Of a stretch of DNA of 50,548 nucleotides, positions 16,535 through 25,720 are shown in pieces (within the stretch, counting starts at the first letter, position 1; the number at the start of each line of letters is the position of its first letter). The translations under genes and the position numbers were made by a program. Source of the DNA: Candidatus Brevefilum sp. (GTDB lineage: Bacteria; Chloroflexota; Anaerolineae; Anaerolineales; Anaerolineaceae); NCBI GenBank assembly GCA_019428905.1, contig JAHYJN010000017.1:1-50548 (forward strand), written 5' to 3'. Below the pieces are notes generated by a model. It was not told where the DNA came from. It saw only the letters and a list, made by a program, of their open reading frames with translations, and ran no database searches.

Positions 16535-17425
16535 ATGAACGCAAAACCAGTTTTTCCATTACCCTGGGGGACGCGCACCTTCATCATGGGCATCATCAAT
16601 GTCACCCCCGATAGCTTCTCCGGCGATGGGATTCTTGGCGGGCAGAACCCCGTTCAGGCAGCCGTCACCCAGGCCGGCACCTTCCTGGAGCAAGGTGCGG
16701 ACATCCTCGATATCGGCGGTGAAAGCACCCGGCCGGGTTCCCAACCGGTGGATGCCAAAGAAGAGTTGGCGCGGGTGATCCCGGTCATCCGGGCAGTCAG
16801 AGAGTCTTTTCCTTCAGTGATCATCTCAATTGACACCTATCGCGCAGCGGTCGCCCGGGAAGCACTGGATGCCGGCGCAGACTGGGTCAACGATGTGTGG
16901 GGCTTCCATGCCGACCCCGCACTGCCAGCCCTGGCAGCCGAGTACCAGGTACCGGTGATCCTGATGCACAACCGCCTCAAGCCGGGCTCCGCTGAGCTTG
17001 AAGCGCGCCTGGGGGGGCGGTATGTAGGGGTGGATTATGCTGACCTGATCGGTGATATTTGCCGCGAGCTGCTGGAAAGTGTAGCCTTGGCACACCAGGC
17101 CGGTATTCCCGACGAGCGCATTATCCTTGACCCCGGGATCGGCTTTGGCAAAACCGTAGCGCAGAACCTCGAGCTGCTGGACCGGATGGATGAGATCAAA
17201 GCCCTGGGCTACCCCTTGCTGGTCGGCCCGTCGCGTAAATCTTTCATCGGTTATACCCTCGACCTGCCGCCCGATGAGCGCATTGAGGGCACCGCAGCCG
17301 CAGTCACGTTGTGCATCGACCGCGGGGCCGATATCGTGCGCGTACATGATGTGGGGGTGATGTCCCGGGTGGCAAAAATGAGTGATGCCATCGTCCGGCG
17401 CGAACAGACCGCGATCATAGAATAG
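16535..17425 (+). CDS. folP: Dihydropteroate synthase
   Basis: This 296-aa TIM-barrel enzyme joins 6-hydroxymethyl-dihydropterin diphosphate with p-aminobenzoate in folate synthesis. All signature blocks are visible: IMGIINVTPDSFSGDG (pterin-phosphate loop), DIGGESTRPGSQPV, the substrate-binding IDTYRAAVAREALDAGA, VNDVWG, VILMHNR, DPGIGFGKT and GPSRKSFIG, ending in VRVHDV. Length is normal. A GAGGGA ribosome binding site precedes the ATG. It follows the LysM lipoprotein gene by 29 bp. No other folate gene is adjacent. Confidence 0.96.
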   Translation: MNAKPVFPLPWGTRTFIMGIINVTPDSFSGDGILGGQNPVQAAVTQAGTFLEQGADILDIGGESTRPGSQPVDAKEELARVIPVIRAVRESFPSVIISIDTYRAAVAREALDAGADWVNDVWGFHADPALPALAAEYQVPVILMHNRLKPGSAELEARLGGRYVGVDYADLIGDICRELLESVALAHQAGIPDERIILDPGIGFGKTVAQNLELLDRMDEIKALGYPLLVGPSRKSFIGYTLDLPPDERIEGTAAAVTLCIDRGADIVRVHDVGVMSRVAKMSDAIVRREQTAIIE

Positions 17426-17428
17426 GTT

Positions 17429-17462
17429 CAACCCCTGGTTGAATGGACCGCAGCAGGGGTTG
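17429..17462 (+). terminator. Hairpin after folP
   Basis: Perfect 9-bp inverted repeat CAACCCCTG...CAGGGGTTG just downstream of the folP stop codon. No T-run follows, so it may be a 3' stabilising stem rather than a strong intrinsic terminator. The remaining bases up to 17712 show nothing further. Confidence 0.4.
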
Positions 17463-17712
17463 CCCTTTGCGTATTTGGCAGCTTCTTGTTGGTTAACAGG
17501 GTGATAAAAAATGAAGGCAGCGCCAAGGATGAGGGGGGCATCCTATTTACGCTACCTTCTACCATAGTATATCACATTATTAGATAAATATCTATTTACA
17601 TTTTCGACTTTTTTATGTTCAGGGAAAGCCTGACGGTTAACTCACAGACGCCCTTTTGTCAACTGGCCAGGGGTCCCTGATATCCACGCTGTTATGATAT
17701 GCTTTTCGGGGA

Positions 17713-18660
17713 TCAATCCAGCAGGTCGTGCACGTTCTGGACAGCCTCATCAAGGCTCGTTCCCAGGAAGATACCGTCCAAATCTTTACGCGCCGCTTCA
17801 TTTTGATTGAAATAGCGGCCGCCGTAACCCAGTTTGGGCTTTCCCGGCAGCTGATCCAGTTTGGCTTGCATACGATATAACGGCCTGGCAGACTCATCAA
17901 AACTAGCCGAAAGGATGATCATATCCGGCGAAGTATCCTCTGCATAAAACACCAGGTCCTCCACCGGCAGATCAGCCCCCAGGTATTCCACCTGGTAACC
18001 CTCACGGCGCAGGAGCACCGACAGCATCAGGGGGGCGATCTCATGGAACTCCTCCGGGGCGCAACCGATCAACAACCTGGGCGCCTCACTGTAAATGGGA
18101 AACGCCTGCAACAGGTTCATCAGGATGCCCCGGATGAAGGCCGAGGCGAAGTGTTCTGTTGCAATGCGGATCTCACCACGGTACCAGGCCTCACCGATCT
18201 CAACCAAGCATGGATAGAAGACCTCCAGGAAAATGGTCTGAATGTCGTACATACTCTGAATGGCATCCACAATCTGCTTGGCCTGGGCTTCATCGTGACC
18301 GGTCAAGGCGGTAAACAATTGATCCGCGTAGTAGCTGGTGGGGTGTCGAGGGGCTTGCGAGGGCTGGGGCGCCAGCACGGTTGGCAGCGCCTCCGGCCAG
18401 ATGCCGCTTTCTCGCAACCCCCGGTATTCGCGCACCGCGTTGCTGATCGAAAGCCCTTCATCCAAGCGGTGGGTGATCCAACGAATCACCTGGATATCTC
18501 GCTCAGAATATAAGCGGTAGTTGTTATCCAGCCGGCCAGGGTCCAGCAGGTCATAACGCCGTTCCCAGGCACGCAGGGTCACCGGGCGCACACCCGTGCG
18601 GTCACTGAGGACCTTGATGGTATATTTTGGCTCTTGTGAATATTCTGCAATCGAAACCAT
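17713..18660 (-). CDS. CarH-like MerR regulator with cobalamin-binding domain
   Basis: The 315-aa protein has an N-terminal MerR winged helix (YTIKVLSDRTGVRPVTLRAWERRY, about 13-36), a Thr/Pro-containing linker, a four-helix B12-binding bundle (about 110-185) and a C-terminal Rossmann B12-binding domain (about 195-315). The bundle carries the W-x9-EH motif (Trp159, Glu169, His170) that marks adenosylcobalamin photoreceptors of the CarH/LitR type. The lower ligand region EEFHEIAP keeps the His (His206) but has Ala where DxHxxG-type motifs have Gly. CarH proteins repress in the dark and release DNA in light. SD AAGGTG precedes ATG 18660. It lies 44 bp after the CapA-type gene on the same strand. 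Its targets are not visible. Confidence 0.85.
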   Translation of the reverse strand: MVSIAEYSQEPKYTIKVLSDRTGVRPVTLRAWERRYDLLDPGRLDNNYRLYSERDIQVIRWITHRLDEGLSISNAVREYRGLRESGIWPEALPTVLAPQPSQAPRHPTSYYADQLFTALTGHDEAQAKQIVDAIQSMYDIQTIFLEVFYPCLVEIGEAWYRGEIRIATEHFASAFIRGILMNLLQAFPIYSEAPRLLIGCAPEEFHEIAPLMLSVLLRREGYQVEYLGADLPVEDLVFYAEDTSPDMIILSASFDESARPLYRMQAKLDQLPGKPKLGYGGRYFNQNEAARKDLDGIFLGTSLDEAVQNVHDLLD

Positions 18661-18704
18661 GCCAGTTCACCTTTGATAAATAATTGACCAACCCGAGCTT
18701 AATT

Positions 18705-20471
18705 TTACCGCGATTTCCAACCGCTGGCTTCAAATAACTCGGCCAAGAACACCTGCCGCTCTGCTAAAGTCATGGGTCGCGGTTGTGAGAAATCTTCCAG
18801 CATCGCCGTCAACAGTTCTGTGCTCAGGTGCCGTCCCTCATAAAAGGTGTGGCGTTGGATGATCTCCCAGCTGGTTTGAACGATCACATTGCCATACATA
18901 TCAATGGTCCAGCGTTGATCGAAGAAAAAATTACCCAGTCCATAATCGATGAAGGCATCATGATCAAAAGCCATCGCCTTCGGTCGATGCGCCTGGCTGC
19001 CGTTTACGATCACCGCCCCGGCTTCGGCCATCAACCCGAAATCCCGAATGTGGTGACTAGCTGCAAAGTCGTAATAATCTTCGTAATATTGAAAGGTCGC
19101 GATGGGTAAATACCCTTCATCTCTCAAACGGTTGATCTCCTCCGCCATCCACAGGTAGTCTTCACAGGGCGCAGCCCCACCCTGGTCTTCAGTTGCCCAG
19201 GCAAAATCAGGGCCAAAGGCGTTGCAGCCGATAAAGGCCAGCTGGTTGCCGTTGTGCGTTACCAGCAGGGGCGCTTTTGCTTCAGCCACATCCCGACCGC
19301 CGCCGAAATAGGACATCCCATACTGCTCGTACAGGTCGAGGGTGAAGGGGACCGCGTCATAACCATAAACGAATAAAGCGTCATTATTGTGATTGCCGGT
19401 CAATTCGATGATATCTGCCCCAACATCCGCCAAAAGCTCGATATATTTGGGGTCGCTGCAGAACAATAACCGCTGGGAGGTTGGATCTGGAAAAGGACAA
19501 TCTTCGTAAAATGATACCTCGTTGCTGATATGGGCCAGGTCAGCTTCAATCAGCCAATCACGGATCTTTTCCCCGGGGTAGAGGACACCATGAATTTCCA
19601 TCCGGTAGGCAATCGCCCTGACCAGGGCTGTCACCCCGGTCATGACCAATGTGGTCATTTTATCAGGGTCACGGTTGCTGGGCTTGAAGGCAGCAATCAC
19701 AGCGGCAATTTCAGCTTCCAGGGGTTGCCCCTTGGTGTTCTCAGTTTGGACCAATTGGAACTGGATCACCAGTGGATAACGTGCGAGTTCAAAATCCTTA
19801 AAAAGTGGTGAATGGCCTTCCAGGCTGATGACCTTTAGCTTGGGCGCCAGCTGCTCAAAGGGGAGAATGACCCAGGCATTCGTCTCCCATAGCAAGTCGA
19901 TTTCCGGCGGGTTTTGGTAGGCTTTAACCAGCGCCGGGGCCGGCGCACCCCAGCTTCCGCTCAATGCCGACACCAATGCCTCCGGCACATACAACCTGGG
20001 TATCGATGATAAATCCCCTTCAGGATTCCCCAACCAGTACGCGTGCAGATCACTTATGGTGATGTCATCCACCAGGGTCGGGAAGGGCGCTGCCAGGGCA
20101 TACACCCAGCTTGATTCGCTTAACACGTCACCAGCCGGTGCATCAACCGCTGGACCCAACCATAATGCAGCAGAATGGCTATCGCTGCGTTGAATTCCGG
20201 GCAAACGATCCCACGCCAAAATTTCCATGGGCACCGTGTCTCCCATAAACAACGTTACCGGCTCTGGCGTCGGCATGGCGGTGGGCGTGGGGGTCATCAG
20301 GCCGCTAGCTGTCACTGTGGGTAGCATTTCCACTGGATAGGTAACGTCAAAAGCTGGTTGCGGCGCACCTCTACACCCAACCAACAAACACACAAGCAGC
20401 ATGATCAAGCAGCGTGCGCATATCATTTTGATTCGTTTACCGCCCATGAATGCACTTCGGATAAGTTCCAT
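18705..20471 (-). CDS. CapA/PGA_cap-family lipoprotein
   Basis: The 588-aa product has an N-terminal lipoprotein signal (KRIKMICAR, hydrophobic stretch, lipobox Cys at about 33), a Thr/Pro spacer, a 200-residue N-terminal region of unknown fold and a C-terminal CapA domain with HISNEVSF, DIIELTGNHNNDAL, LAFIGCNAFGPDF, GSQAHRP and YGLGNFFFDQ. These blocks carry the Asp, Asn and His residues of the metallophosphatase-like fold. CapA proteins act outside the cytoplasm in anionic polymer or capsule biology. The start could be any of three Met codons (1, 9, 16); none has a clear SD. It lies 36 bp after the DUF4332 gene and 44 bp before the CarH-like regulator, a probable three-gene unit. Confidence 0.82.
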   Translation of the reverse strand: MELIRSAFMGGKRIKMICARCLIMLLVCLLVGCRGAPQPAFDVTYPVEMLPTVTASGLMTPTPTAMPTPEPVTLFMGDTVPMEILAWDRLPGIQRSDSHSAALWLGPAVDAPAGDVLSESSWVYALAAPFPTLVDDITISDLHAYWLGNPEGDLSSIPRLYVPEALVSALSGSWGAPAPALVKAYQNPPEIDLLWETNAWVILPFEQLAPKLKVISLEGHSPLFKDFELARYPLVIQFQLVQTENTKGQPLEAEIAAVIAAFKPSNRDPDKMTTLVMTGVTALVRAIAYRMEIHGVLYPGEKIRDWLIEADLAHISNEVSFYEDCPFPDPTSQRLLFCSDPKYIELLADVGADIIELTGNHNNDALFVYGYDAVPFTLDLYEQYGMSYFGGGRDVAEAKAPLLVTHNGNQLAFIGCNAFGPDFAWATEDQGGAAPCEDYLWMAEEINRLRDEGYLPIATFQYYEDYYDFAASHHIRDFGLMAEAGAVIVNGSQAHRPKAMAFDHDAFIDYGLGNFFFDQRWTIDMYGNVIVQTSWEIIQRHTFYEGRHLSTELLTAMLEDFSQPRPMTLAERQVFLAELFEASGWKSR

Positions 20472-20507
20472 CAGATCGTAAAGCGATTGGAGAAATTCAG
20501 GTTCGAT

Positions 20508-20912
20508 TTAATAATGAATTTTTCTGGGCAGCAGTTTGGCCTGTTCAACCCAATCCGCCACCTGGTCTTGCGATGGCAGCTGGCGCACGAGGTGTTTGTG
20601 TTTATTGACCTCTTGCAGCCTGGCATACAGGTTTTCGGGGTTGCGCTGGGCTAATTCTGGGACGGTATCCACACCGGCTTCTTCAAGCAGGTCCGAATAT
20701 TCTTCGGCCACCCCTTTGATGCGGAACAGGTCAGCGTGGTTAATCCATTCTAAAATCAAATGCCCGCTGATGCCGGTTTTCAAGGCAATTTCATCACGAC
20801 CCTTGGGTGTAGCGCCCCTTTTCAACAATTCTCCCGTGGTACTCACACCAATCTCAATTAACCGTTGGGCGTAAATCGGCCCAATCCCTTCAATATCAAT
20901 TATCTTTGCCAC
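20508..20912 (-). CDS. DUF4332 domain protein
   Basis: The 134-aa protein starts KIIDIEGIGPIYAQRLIEIGVSTTGELL and repeats the pattern in its second half (FRIKGVAEEYSDLLEEAGVDTVPELAQ), i.e. two helix-hairpin-helix-like units as in DUF4332. Such units often contact nucleic acid or proteins, but no function is established. The start is GTG with AAGGAG six bases upstream. It is the first gene of the minus-strand group with the CapA lipoprotein and CarH-like regulator and is divergent from the MFS gene at 21087. Confidence 0.8.
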   Translation of the reverse strand: MAKIIDIEGIGPIYAQRLIEIGVSTTGELLKRGATPKGRDEIALKTGISGHLILEWINHADLFRIKGVAEEYSDLLEEAGVDTVPELAQRNPENLYARLQEVNKHKHLVRQLPSQDQVADWVEQAKLLPRKIHY

Positions 20913-21071
20913 AGCAATCTCCTTATGGTTGATAGATCAACTAAAATGATCGCAAACTGAGATGTTCATTTGAAAATTCTCAGCTCAATTCACAATCATC
21001 CACCTGATTATATAACAGGAATGCGGTAGAAAACACCACAAACTCGATCACCATCAAGATCAGTGTCGGTG

Positions 21072-21077
21072 TATAAT
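21072..21077 (+). promoter_or_regulatory. -10 box close to the MFS start codon
   Basis: A perfect TATAAT ends nine bases before ATG 21087, so the expected transcription start leaves a leader of only a few bases. No convincing -35 hexamer is seen. Confidence 0.45.
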
Positions 21078-21086
21078 GGCGGGGTT

Positions 21087-22247
21087 ATGACGGTCTCCGG
21101 ATTGAAAATCAAATTACACATCGTTTTATTCACACTATCGCGCATCGCCGTCAGCACCAGTTACCGCATGGTCTATCCCTTCCTGCCGGTGTTTGCGCGC
21201 GGGTTGGGCGTTGAACCAACCTCTCTAGCGATGGCTCTGTCAATTCGCTCCTTCCTGGGTGTCCTCGGTCCCTTTTTAGCCACCATTGCCGATACCCACG
21301 ATCGTAAAACGGGCATCCTGATGGGGATTGGCATGTTCACCATTGGCAGCGGTGTGGTGGGAATCTGGCCGTCGTTCTGGTCCTTTATCCTTGGCACCAG
21401 CCTGGTTTTGCTGGGAAACGGCGTGTTCATCCCCTCGGTAAATGCCTACCTGGGAGACCGGATTTCCTATGCAAAACGCGGCCGGGTGATCGCCATTTTA
21501 GAGTTAAATTGGGCGCTGTCCTTCATCATCGGCATTCCCATCGTACGATTCTTAATCGAAAATTACCAGTGGACCGCCCCGTTCATCCTCTTGAGTGGGG
21601 TCGGCCTGCTGTTCTTCGTGATTTTCACTTGGTTGATCCCAGCCCAGCACATTCCCAAATCGGAAGCCAATAACCTATGGAAAAACCTTGGGCGGTTGCT
21701 GCACACCTGGCCAGCGGTGGCCGGTTTGCTGGTTGGCGTGCTAGCCACCAGCTCAAATGAAACGGTGAACTTGATCTTCGGGTTGTGGATCGAGCAACAG
21801 TTTGGTTTAAATTTTGCCGCACTGACGGCTGCAGCGGTTGTGATTGGCATTTCGGAATTGGGCGGCGAGGTATTTACCGGCTTGTTCCTGGATACGGTGG
21901 GCAAGCGCCGGACAATCTGGATCTTTTTGGGGGCTAACAGCCTGGCTGCGCTCTTGCTCCCGCTGACCAGCGGCCGCTTGGGGTGGGCGATGGCCGGGTT
22001 GGGTTTCTTTTACATCTCGTTTGAGATCATCCTGGTCAGCACCCTGACCCTGATGAGCGAGGTCATGCCCACGTCACGAGCGACCATGCTGGCAGCTACC
22101 GTAGCCGGTTTTTCCCTGGGGCGCATGTTGGGCAACCTGGTCGCGCCCGGTTTGTTTGCCATCAGCTTCTGGGTGACCTGCCTGGCCGCCGTCGGCCTGA
22201 ACCTGCTGGCTGCTGGGATGTTGACCCAGGTGCGGTTAGAGAACTGA
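21087..22247 (+). CDS. MFS transporter
   Basis: From ATG 21087 the product is about 386 aa with around twelve hydrophobic helices, starting VSGLKIKLHIVLFTLSRIAVSTSYRMVYPFLPVFARGLG. The A-motif-like loop between helices 2 and 3 (ATIADTHDRKTGILMGIG) and a second similar loop (LFLDTVGKRRTIWIFLG) in the second half mark a major facilitator. The substrate is unknown; drug or metabolite efflux is the commonest role for this size. A longer start at GTG 21063 would overlap the -10 box and is disfavoured. It converges with another MFS gene across a shared terminator. Confidence 0.85.
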   Translation: MTVSGLKIKLHIVLFTLSRIAVSTSYRMVYPFLPVFARGLGVEPTSLAMALSIRSFLGVLGPFLATIADTHDRKTGILMGIGMFTIGSGVVGIWPSFWSFILGTSLVLLGNGVFIPSVNAYLGDRISYAKRGRVIAILELNWALSFIIGIPIVRFLIENYQWTAPFILLSGVGLLFFVIFTWLIPAQHIPKSEANNLWKNLGRLLHTWPAVAGLLVGVLATSSNETVNLIFGLWIEQQFGLNFAALTAAAVVIGISELGGEVFTGLFLDTVGKRRTIWIFLGANSLAALLLPLTSGRLGWAMAGLGFFYISFEIILVSTLTLMSEVMPTSRATMLAATVAGFSLGRMLGNLVAPGLFAISFWVTCLAAVGLNLLAAGMLTQVRLEN

Positions 22248-22272
22248 GGCCGTTCCTTAAATAGATTAGCGT

Positions 22273-22300
22273 AAAACGCCCTGGTCATCAGGGCGTTTTT
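22273..22300 (+). terminator. Bidirectional intrinsic terminator
   Basis: AAAA, stem ACGCCCTG, loop GTCAT, stem CAGGGCGT, then TTTTT. A-run and T-run flank the stem, so it can serve both convergent MFS genes. Confidence 0.85.
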
Positions 22301-22350
22301 AATGATTTGATCTGGGGGGTGGGTTACTTAAGGCCTGCTTTGAACACCTG

Positions 22351-23634
22351 TCAATCGTGAACCTCAACCATCACCGGGTTCACCCCGGAAGATGTGTCAG
22401 CCTGCTGAGCAGACCGTTCATCCTTATCTGGCAGGCGAAACTTGAAATAGATCGGGATGATGATCAGCACAGCAGCCACAGCAGTGATGATAAAGGGCGT
22501 CTGCGGGCTGATCCGTTCCCACAGCTGTGCGCCAATCCAGGGCGCTGGCAGGGAGATAAACCCGAGGCTGCTGTGAAACACACCGTTGAAGGTGCCCAGC
22601 ATTTTTGCTGGGACCGCCTTTGAGATCAGTGACTGGTAGGCAGGCCCCAGCATCCCACCGCCGAAGCCAAACACTGCCCAGCTGATGGCAAAGGTCAGGA
22701 AAGAGTCTGCCCGCAGGAAAATGAGCAGGGCGGCAAAGATCAGCAAGAACCCGCTGATCAGGGGTAAGCGTTCATCATATCTATCAACCAACCTCCCGGA
22801 GAGCAAGGGCACAAACATGCCCGAGATTGCATTGATTGAGCCGAGCAGACCAATTTGCGTGACGGTGATGCTGAACAGCTGTTCCAGGTACAACGGCTGT
22901 AATTCGCCCGACATCCGGAAAGCAATATCCGCCACCCCATCGGTGACGAAGATCCAGGTCAACACACCACCAGCAAGCAACAACCCAAGCATGTTGGACA
23001 TACTTCGTTTGAATGAACCCATGGTGAGCTTTTGTGTTGGCTGTTGAAATGCTGTATGCTTCATCGTGGTTGCCATCCAGATGCGCAACACCGCTGCCAT
23101 CGCATATAAACCGCCGGAGACAGCCAGCATGCCTTTGAAGCCCATCAGCCCCACCAGCAGGCCGCCTAAGGGCGGACCGATCACGCCGGTAATTTGGAAG
23201 ATGGTGTTGGTCATGCCAAACACCTTGCCGCGGTTTTCCTCAGCAGAATTCTCTGCAATAAACGCCTGGAAACTAGGCGCAACCAGGGCAAAGGGGATCT
23301 GGTAAATCGCTAACGCCACGATCATCCACTGCCAGGTGGGCGCCAGGAACATCGCCACATACCCAAAGACGCCGCCAACACTGCCAATCGCGACCGCACG
23401 CAGCCGACCAATTGAATCCGACACCCACCCGCCGAAGATCTGCAATACAAGGATGGCTGCTGAGGTTATGGTGAACACCAAGCCGACATCGGTGATCTCT
23501 GCTCCTAATTCGGTCAGGTAGAGCGGCATCAACAAAGGCGTCATCATGCCGCCAATATTGGCTAAAACCATCGCCAGCATGAACCAGCGCATGATCGGAG
23601 TTAAAATGGGTTGTTTTTTCTCAACTGGAGCCAT
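22351..23634 (-). CDS. MFS transporter
   Basis: The 427-aa protein has about twelve membrane helices, beginning ITPIMRWFMLAMVLANIGGMMTPLLMPLYL-type sequence (helix 1 about 14-40) and the motif-A loop GGWVSDSIGRLRAVAIG (68-84) with a second loop LSGRLVDRYDERLPLISG in the C-terminal half. It looks like a proton-coupled exporter, but the substrate is not predictable. The start ATG has AAGGA upstream. It is only loosely similar to the convergent MFS at 21087, so the pair is not a recent duplication. The 285 bp upstream to 23919 contain no recognisable gene. Confidence 0.88.
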   Translation of the reverse strand: MAPVEKKQPILTPIMRWFMLAMVLANIGGMMTPLLMPLYLTELGAEITDVGLVFTITSAAILVLQIFGGWVSDSIGRLRAVAIGSVGGVFGYVAMFLAPTWQWMIVALAIYQIPFALVAPSFQAFIAENSAEENRGKVFGMTNTIFQITGVIGPPLGGLLVGLMGFKGMLAVSGGLYAMAAVLRIWMATTMKHTAFQQPTQKLTMGSFKRSMSNMLGLLLAGGVLTWIFVTDGVADIAFRMSGELQPLYLEQLFSITVTQIGLLGSINAISGMFVPLLSGRLVDRYDERLPLISGFLLIFAALLIFLRADSFLTFAISWAVFGFGGGMLGPAYQSLISKAVPAKMLGTFNGVFHSSLGFISLPAPWIGAQLWERISPQTPFIITAVAAVLIIIPIYFKFRLPDKDERSAQQADTSSGVNPVMVEVHD

Positions 23635-23919
23635 GCTGATTGTTTTCCTTCAATAGCCGTATTCAATCCACAGCATACTTACAACATCTTAAGATCGATT
23701 ATTTGTTGAGTTAATCGTTTAGCACATGTACCAGATAAGTATACATGCGGGAAGATACCCTTTGATGCTGCGCTAGGATGGGATTCAACCTAGCCAGGTG
23801 GGTAGGATAGATCAGTGGAGAGAGATGCTCCCAGACAAAGCACTTAAATTCAATTGGATAAGGTAGGGTCACGCCCCAACATTTCTTCCTCGCTGCGCCT
23901 CTTTGGCATTGTAAAAGTC

Positions 23920-24450
23920 TTATTGAGATTGTGAGTCATGGGTGTCTTCCCCAGGATGCCAGGGTTTAAGGCGCGGCAGCCATCGAGGAACATTAGCTTT
24001 ATATTGCTGGTAGGCCTCCCCAAACTGTGCTTCCAATTTCGGTTCTTCAAAGAGGATAAAGTACAGCGTATTGAGAAAAAAGAACGCTACGGCCAGGATA
24101 GCGACACCAACGGATGAGAGGATCAATGCCTCACCGATCAGCAGGATAATCACCCCCAGGATCATCGGGTTGCGCAAGTGCCGGTAGGGTCCTCGAACCA
24201 CCAGGTTCTGCGAGGGGTCCCAGGGCATGACGGTGCTTTTGGCAATGCGGATCATCAGCACCATCGAGGTGATCAGCAAAGCCAGCCCGGCCAGACCGAT
24301 CACGATACCCGCCGCCAGTTGAAATGCGCCATTGGTGCACAGCGGACGGTTGAACCACTGGTATTCCAAATAATTGATCCACCACGGCAATAAAATGGTC
24401 ACAAAGATGGGGATCAAGAAGTCCCGCAGGTGTTTACCGATCGTTTTCAT
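23920..24450 (-). CDS. Isoprenylcysteine carboxyl methyltransferase (ICMT)-like membrane protein
   Basis: The product (176 aa from ATG 24450) has four or five membrane helices and the ICMT/phospholipid-methyltransferase signature: NLVVRGPYRHLRNPMILGVIILLIGEAL-type segment (GPYRHLRNPM) followed by EEPKLEAQFGEAYQQYKANVPRWLP at the C-terminus. Proteins of this group use S-adenosylmethionine at the membrane; the bacterial substrates are mostly unknown. A TTG at 24474 would extend it by eight residues. It follows the MscS gene on the same strand by about 50 bp. Confidence 0.85.
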   Translation of the reverse strand: MKTIGKHLRDFLIPIFVTILLPWWINYLEYQWFNRPLCTNGAFQLAAGIVIGLAGLALLITSMVLMIRIAKSTVMPWDPSQNLVVRGPYRHLRNPMILGVIILLIGEALILSSVGVAILAVAFFFLNTLYFILFEEPKLEAQFGEAYQQYKANVPRWLPRLKPWHPGEDTHDSQSQ

Positions 24451-24504
24451 TATTTCTAGGGAATAATTTCTCAAGAAAATCCACTATTAAGAACACATCA
24501 GCGG

Positions 24505-25380
24505 TTATTTTCCTGGAAAATCGACGATTGAGATGGTTTCAGAGGCAATTTCAATCCCTGCAGTATCAAAGGTTTCCAACAGCTGCTGGGAGATTTCGCT
24601 GCGAAAGAGACGACGCATTTCCGTGTCCACCGGGTACACCAAGCCCAAAGCAATCCAATTATCCGTTAAGTTGACAAACACACGCGGTTCTAAAGGGGTC
24701 ACCTTTACCGCAAATTGCTTGCGCAGCTCCTCACGCTGCTGCCTGGCTTTTGGCAGTAATTTCTGGTATTCAGGATGCGCTTTAACCGTGTTTAGCAAGA
24801 TTTCGATTGCTTTTTTCCAGTCTGACCCATAAGGCAATGGGATGCGTATCTCATCCCAGATATAATGCAAATGGACGTCATAGCTGAACAGGGGCTCTTT
24901 GAAGATGAAAGCATTTGAAAGTGTCACAATACGACCGGTATTGTGATCGCCAACCAGCCAGTTGCCAATTTCCATGATGGTTGTACGCAGGATACCGATA
25001 TCGATCACATCCCCCTGAATCCCACCTGTTTCGATGCGATCACCGATCGAAAATGGTTTGCCTGAAATGATCGTCAGCCAACCGGCAAAACTGCCAATGA
25101 CTTCCTGCAAAGCAAAAGCCAAACCAGCGCCAAAGATACCCAAAGCAATCGAGATATCCCCCATTTGGTCAACCCACACGATATAAAGGACCACTATGGT
25201 GAGAATGGTAATCACATATCGAACCACTTTTCGGACGGCAAAAGTGCTGGTGCTGTAGGTCTCACTCCGTTTTAGAATGTACTGGTCAATTCCCCGACGG
25301 ACAAGAAATTGAAGTATAAAGACCAACGCCGACAGAATCAGCTTACGGTAAAGATCATTTGCCCAAATTTCTGCGATCAT
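24505..25380 (-). CDS. MscS-family mechanosensitive channel
   Basis: The 291-aa product has hydrophobic helices in its first 95 residues, the pore-lining segment DISIALGIFGAGLAFALQEV with the Gly/Ala pattern typical of MscS helix 3, then the beta domain opening GDRIETGGIQGDVIDIGILRTTIMEI, and a C-terminal cytoplasmic domain. It opens under membrane tension to release solutes during osmotic downshock. Three helices make it the small MscS class. GAGG eight bases upstream supports the start. It precedes the ICMT-like gene in the same direction. Confidence 0.92.
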   Translation of the reverse strand: MIAEIWANDLYRKLILSALVFILQFLVRRGIDQYILKRSETYSTSTFAVRKVVRYVITILTIVVLYIVWVDQMGDISIALGIFGAGLAFALQEVIGSFAGWLTIISGKPFSIGDRIETGGIQGDVIDIGILRTTIMEIGNWLVGDHNTGRIVTLSNAFIFKEPLFSYDVHLHYIWDEIRIPLPYGSDWKKAIEILLNTVKAHPEYQKLLPKARQQREELRKQFAVKVTPLEPRVFVNLTDNWIALGLVYPVDTEMRRLFRSEISQQLLETFDTAGIEIASETISIVDFPGK

Positions 25381-25483
25381 GGGAGTATCCTCTTATAAAG
25401 CAATATTTTACAAATTTTCCATGATCTCAATCGACCAGGATTGCAAGGGTGTGAGTAGATGATGAGGCGTCGGCTCTAAAATC

Positions 25484-25714
25484 TTAATCATGATGTTTAT
25501 CCAGAAAGGTACGCCACAACGATTCAATCTCTTTTGGGAGATGCAGGTTGTCTATCTCGTGTGCGACCTCCTCAAGATCCAATTGGCGGATATCCTCTGC
25601 CAGGCCATGAGTCAGCACCTGCGTAAGAAACCAGCGCCGCTGAAATGGATTATCCAGGTCCACTTCATCCGTGCTCCACACCAGGTGGCGCGGGGGTTTG
25701 ATCTTCCCTTTCAT
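25484..25714 (-). CDS. Small conserved-type hypothetical protein (76 aa)
   Basis: The product reads PRHLVWSTDEVDLDNPFQRRW, then FLTQVLTHGLAEDIRQLDLEEV and a helical C-terminus. The style (a trp-rich LVWSTDEVDLDNPFQRRWFL start followed by helices) resembles small proteins found beside nucleotidyltransferase-type AbiEii genes, like DUF6922 members, but I cannot confirm the family. Here no partner gene is adjacent, so it may be an orphan left by gene loss. A reverse-strand TATAAT (25721-25726) ends six bases before its ATG, implying a leaderless message. A MITE is inserted 36 bp upstream of the start. Confidence 0.6.
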   Translation of the reverse strand: MKGKIKPPRHLVWSTDEVDLDNPFQRRWFLTQVLTHGLAEDIRQLDLEEVAHEIDNLHLPKEIESLWRTFLDKHHD

Positions 25715-25720
25715 AGCATC

